Below, piece by piece: positions 5,571 to 7,485 of a stretch of DNA of 7,485 bases. The number at the start of each line of letters is the position of its first letter. The first letter of the stretch is position 1. Under the pieces are notes generated by a model. That model saw only the letters and a list, made by a program, of their open reading frames with translations, had not been told where the DNA came from and ran no database searches. Made by a program: the position numbers and the translations under genes. This stretch comes from Frankiaceae bacterium (GTDB lineage: Bacteria; Actinomycetota; Actinomycetes; JAVEEJ01), in NCBI GenBank assembly GCA_030840515.1, contig JAVEEJ010000300.1, positions 1 to 7,485 of the forward strand, given 5' to 3'.

Positions 5571-6823
5571 CCGCCTGCGGGCGTCCAGGTCGCCGGCAGC
5601 CGCTTGATGCCGTTCATCAGGTTGGCGACCAGGAAGTCCGGCTCGCCCGCTTCGATGTCCGGGATCTGCGTGTAGATTTCGACCAGCAGCGAGCGCAGCA
5701 TCTGGCGGGCGAGCGCGTTGCCCAGGCAGAAGTGCGGGCCACCCCCGCCGAAGGCGAGGTGCGGGATCTTCTCCCGCGTGATGTCGAACTCGAACGGCCG
5801 GTCCCAGGCGTCCTCGTCGCGGTTGCCGGAGCGGTACCACAGGACAACCTTGTCCCCCGCCTTCATCTCGACGTCGCGCACGACCGTGTCCTCGAGCAGC
5901 GTGCGCCGCATATGCAGCACGGGCGAAGACCAGCGCAGGATCTCCTCGACCGCCGTGTCCACGCGTCCCTCGACGTCCTCGACGAGCAGCGCGCGCTGCT
6001 CCGGGAACTGAGAGAGGGCCAGGACGGCGTGGGCGCTCGAATGCCGGGTGGTGTCGTTCGCCGCCACGGGCAGGAGCACGAAGAACGCGATGATGTCCTC
6101 GTCGGTCATCTTCTGACCTTCGAACTCCGCCTGCACGAGCCAGGTCATGAGGTCGTCGCCGGGATTCTCACGCCGTTCCTGAGCGAGCTCGCGCGCCGTC
6201 TGGTGCAGGGTCATGAACACCTCGGCCATCAGCGCCAGCGGGCCCCCCTCGCCGACCACCTCGGGGTCGTTCCACGCCTGGAACTTCATCGCGGCGTCCA
6301 CCGTCTTCTCGAGCCGGTCGTCACCCTCGAGGCCGAAGAAGCTCGCGAAGATCCGCGCCGGGAGCTTCAGCGAGACCTCCTTGACGAAGTCTGCCCCACC
6401 CTTGGGGATCATCTCCTTGACGACATCGCGCGCGTGCCCGTGAATCCAGCCCTGGAGCCGCTTGACGTTGCGGGGCGAGAAGGCCTGGTGAGCGATGCCG
6501 CGGAGCTGGGTGTGCCGCGGCGCGTCCATCGCCATGAACGACTGCATCGCCGTGATCTCCTTCGGCATGTCCTCCATGGAGATGCCCTCGGCGGAGGAGA
6601 AGATCTTCGGGTTGCGGCTGGCGCTCCTGATGTCGTCGAACTTCGTCAGCGACCAGAACCCCTTTTGGCTCATCTCCGGGGGGAGCAGGTCGGACTCCGC
6701 CGGCCGGCTCCAGAACACCGGGGTCTCCCTGCGCAGAAGCGTGAATGCCTCATCGCGCTCGGAAAGGGGCAGAGCCCAGAAGGACTTGGCGGCGATATCT
6801 ATGGACTCGAGCGACAGTGACAT
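5567..6823 (-). CDS. Cytochrome P450 (soluble bacterial type)
   Basis: A 418-aa haem-thiolate monooxygenase of normal bacterial length. The helix C region is MDAPRHTQLRGIAHQAFSP. Helix I has AANDTT (254-259), with the acid-alcohol pair Asp257-Thr258. The K-helix has Glu294-x-x-Arg297 (EEILR), the meander has NRDEDAWDRPFEFD, and the haem loop FGGGGPHFCLGNALAR carries the ligand Cys366. No membrane anchor is seen, so it should be cytosolic and need a separate ferredoxin and reductase, not encoded here. The AANDTTRHS helix I and overall style recall actinobacterial P450s acting on steroid, terpenoid or fatty substrates; I do not assign a CYP family. The start ATG at 6823 (MSLSLES) is chosen because the frame upstream runs through the palindrome and overlaps the ABC gene. 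No Shine-Dalgarno precedes it, so a very short or absent leader is possible. Confidence 0.93.
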   Translation of the reverse strand: MSLSLESIDIAAKSFWALPLSERDEAFTLLRRETPVFWSRPAESDLLPPEMSQKGFWSLTKFDDIRSASRNPKIFSSAEGISMEDMPKEITAMQSFMAMDAPRHTQLRGIAHQAFSPRNVKRLQGWIHGHARDVVKEMIPKGGADFVKEVSLKLPARIFASFFGLEGDDRLEKTVDAAMKFQAWNDPEVVGEGGPLALMAEVFMTLHQTARELAQERRENPGDDLMTWLVQAEFEGQKMTDEDIIAFFVLLPVAANDTTRHSSAHAVLALSQFPEQRALLVEDVEGRVDTAVEEILRWSSPVLHMRRTLLEDTVVRDVEMKAGDKVVLWYRSGNRDEDAWDRPFEFDITREKIPHLAFGGGGPHFCLGNALARQMLRSLLVEIYTQIPDIEAGEPDFLVANLMNGIKRLPATWTPAGG

Positions 6824-6828
6824 GGCCA

Positions 6829-6840
6829 CTAGCATGCTAG
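6829..6840. promoter_or_regulatory. Palindromic operator upstream of the P450 gene
   Basis: CTAGCATGCTAG is a perfect 12-bp palindrome in the 29-nt gap between the ABC ATPase stop and the P450 start, beginning 5 nt upstream of the ATG. With A6828 it contains the 12-mer ACTAGCATGCTA found again at 642-653 before the catabolic operon. TAGCAT on the minus strand (6839-6834) could be a -10 box that starts RNA a few bases before the ATG. Binding here would block initiation of P450 transcription. A TetR-type site is the simplest reading; the regulator is not in the window. Confidence 0.55.
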
Positions 6841-6852
6841 CATGGTTGCGGG

Positions 6853-7485
6853 TCAGGCATCCATGCCCAGCGGCCCGTGGGGGTCGCCGGCAACGAACTG
6901 CCGGATGAACGGGTCCTCCGATGTCCACATCGCCTGGGCGGGGCCCGCCGCGACGACCTTGCCCCGCCAGATGACGATCACGTGATCGGCCACCACGCGC
7001 GCCAGCGGCACGCTGTGGGTCACGACGAGCATCGTGCCGCCCAGCGTCGCGTGCCGGTCCACGAGCAGCTCGCCGAGCAGCGCGGACCGCACCGGATCCA
7101 GCCCGGAGTCCGGCTCGTCGCACAGGATGATCCGGGGGTCGAGCACCAGGGAGCGCGCCAAGCCGGCCCGCTTCTTCATCCCGCCCGAGAGCTGCGAGGG
7201 GAGCCGGCGGGCGACTTCGGCGAGGCCGACGGACGCCAGGTGGGTCATCACGACCTCGCGGACCTCATCCTCGCGCAGGTCGGTGTGCTGGCGCAGGGGG
7301 AAGGCGACGTTGTCATAGACGTTCATCGAGCTCAGCAGCGCTCCGTCCTGGAACATCACGCCGATCCCGCGCCGGAGCCGCTGGAGCTCCTTCTCCGTCA
7401 TCCCGCCGATCGCGCGCCCCCGCACGAGCACCTCGCCGGCGTCGGGCTCGAAGACGCCGATCACGTGGTTGAGCAGGACGCTCTT
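6853..7485 (-). CDS. MlaF/Mkl-type ABC transporter ATP-binding protein (N-terminus outside window)
   Basis: 210 residues are visible. The frame is open to the window edge, where KSVLLNHVIG is the end of the Walker A helix, so only the first part is missing. Further motifs are the Q-loop VMFQDGALLSSMNVYDNVAFPL, signature LSGGMKKRAGLARSL, Walker B IILCDEPDSGLDPV and the H-loop His in VVTHS. The C-terminus FIRQFVAGDPHGPLGM is characteristic of the MlaF/Mkl (MceG-like) ATPases that power Mce/Mla lipid importers; some actinobacterial Mce systems carry sterols or other hydrophobic compounds. Partner permease and Mce genes would lie to the right. It is followed 29 nt later by the P450 on the same strand, but the palindrome between them suggests the P450 has its own promoter. 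Confidence 0.9.
   Translation of the reverse strand, partial: KSVLLNHVIGVFEPDAGEVLVRGRAIGGMTEKELQRLRRGIGVMFQDGALLSSMNVYDNVAFPLRQHTDLREDEVREVVMTHLASVGLAEVARRLPSQLSGGMKKRAGLARSLVLDPRIILCDEPDSGLDPVRSALLGELLVDRHATLGGTMLVVTHSVPLARVVADHVIVIWRGKVVAAGPAQAMWTSEDPFIRQFVAGDPHGPLGMDA

Noticed and set aside
5732..6820. Long plus-strand open frame opposite the P450
   Set aside because: Antisense shadow rich in Arg, Leu and His without any family motif; the minus strand has a complete P450.
6824..7123. N-terminal extension of the P450 to 7123
   Set aside because: It overlaps the ABC ATPase gene in another frame and reads as Arg/Gly-rich shadow sequence; P450 similarity begins just after ATG6823.
1..7485. 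CRISPR array, phage structural genes or a biosynthetic core enzyme
   Set aside because: No regularly spaced repeats, Cas, phage or PKS/NRPS motifs are visible; the thiolase-fold protein has no ketosynthase Cys-His-His set.

Overview
High-GC DNA with short or overlapping gene junctions, GTG starts and actinobacterial-type families (thiolase/DUF35 pair, MlaF/Mkl-type ATPase, soluble class I-like P450). Together these suggest an actinomycete or another Actinomycetota lineage such as Thermoleophilia; the species cannot be named from the sequence.

Left edge (1-640) is accessory DNA. It holds the 3' end of a DUF5615 PIN-like toxin gene. Next comes a 3' half of tRNA-Ser(CGA) with no 5' half, best read as the attachment-site scar of an element integrated in a tRNA gene. 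After it lies the decayed end of an IS481-family insertion sequence, with a frameshifted transposase tail on the minus strand and a pair of 14-bp direct repeats near its tip.

Middle (641-5570) is one tight plus-strand operon of six genes, all overlapping or 1 nt apart: a NahE/PhdJ-like hydratase-aldolase, a luciferase-like flavin monooxygenase, an alpha/beta hydrolase, a thiolase-fold protein without the usual nucleophilic Cys, its DUF35 Zn-ribbon/OB partner, and a 70-aa protein. The gene set reads as a catabolic pathway for a hydrophobic carbon skeleton (aromatic, terpenoid or steroid-like). Two of its enzymes look like C-C-cleaving aldolases. The substrate cannot be deduced from this window.

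Right (5567-7485) is on the minus strand: a cytochrome P450 whose stop overlaps the operon's stop tail to tail, and upstream of it an MlaF/Mkl-type ABC ATPase (cut by the window edge) of the kind that drives Mce lipid or steroid import. The operon and the P450 are each preceded by the same palindrome (shared core ACTAGCATGCTA, at 642-653 and 6828-6839). This suggests one regulator, probably encoded outside the window, controls both converging units. A consistent model is import (Mce/Mla), oxidation (P450, flavin monooxygenase), hydrolysis, then aldol cleavages under common ligand-responsive control. The model is inference; the domain calls are seen directly.
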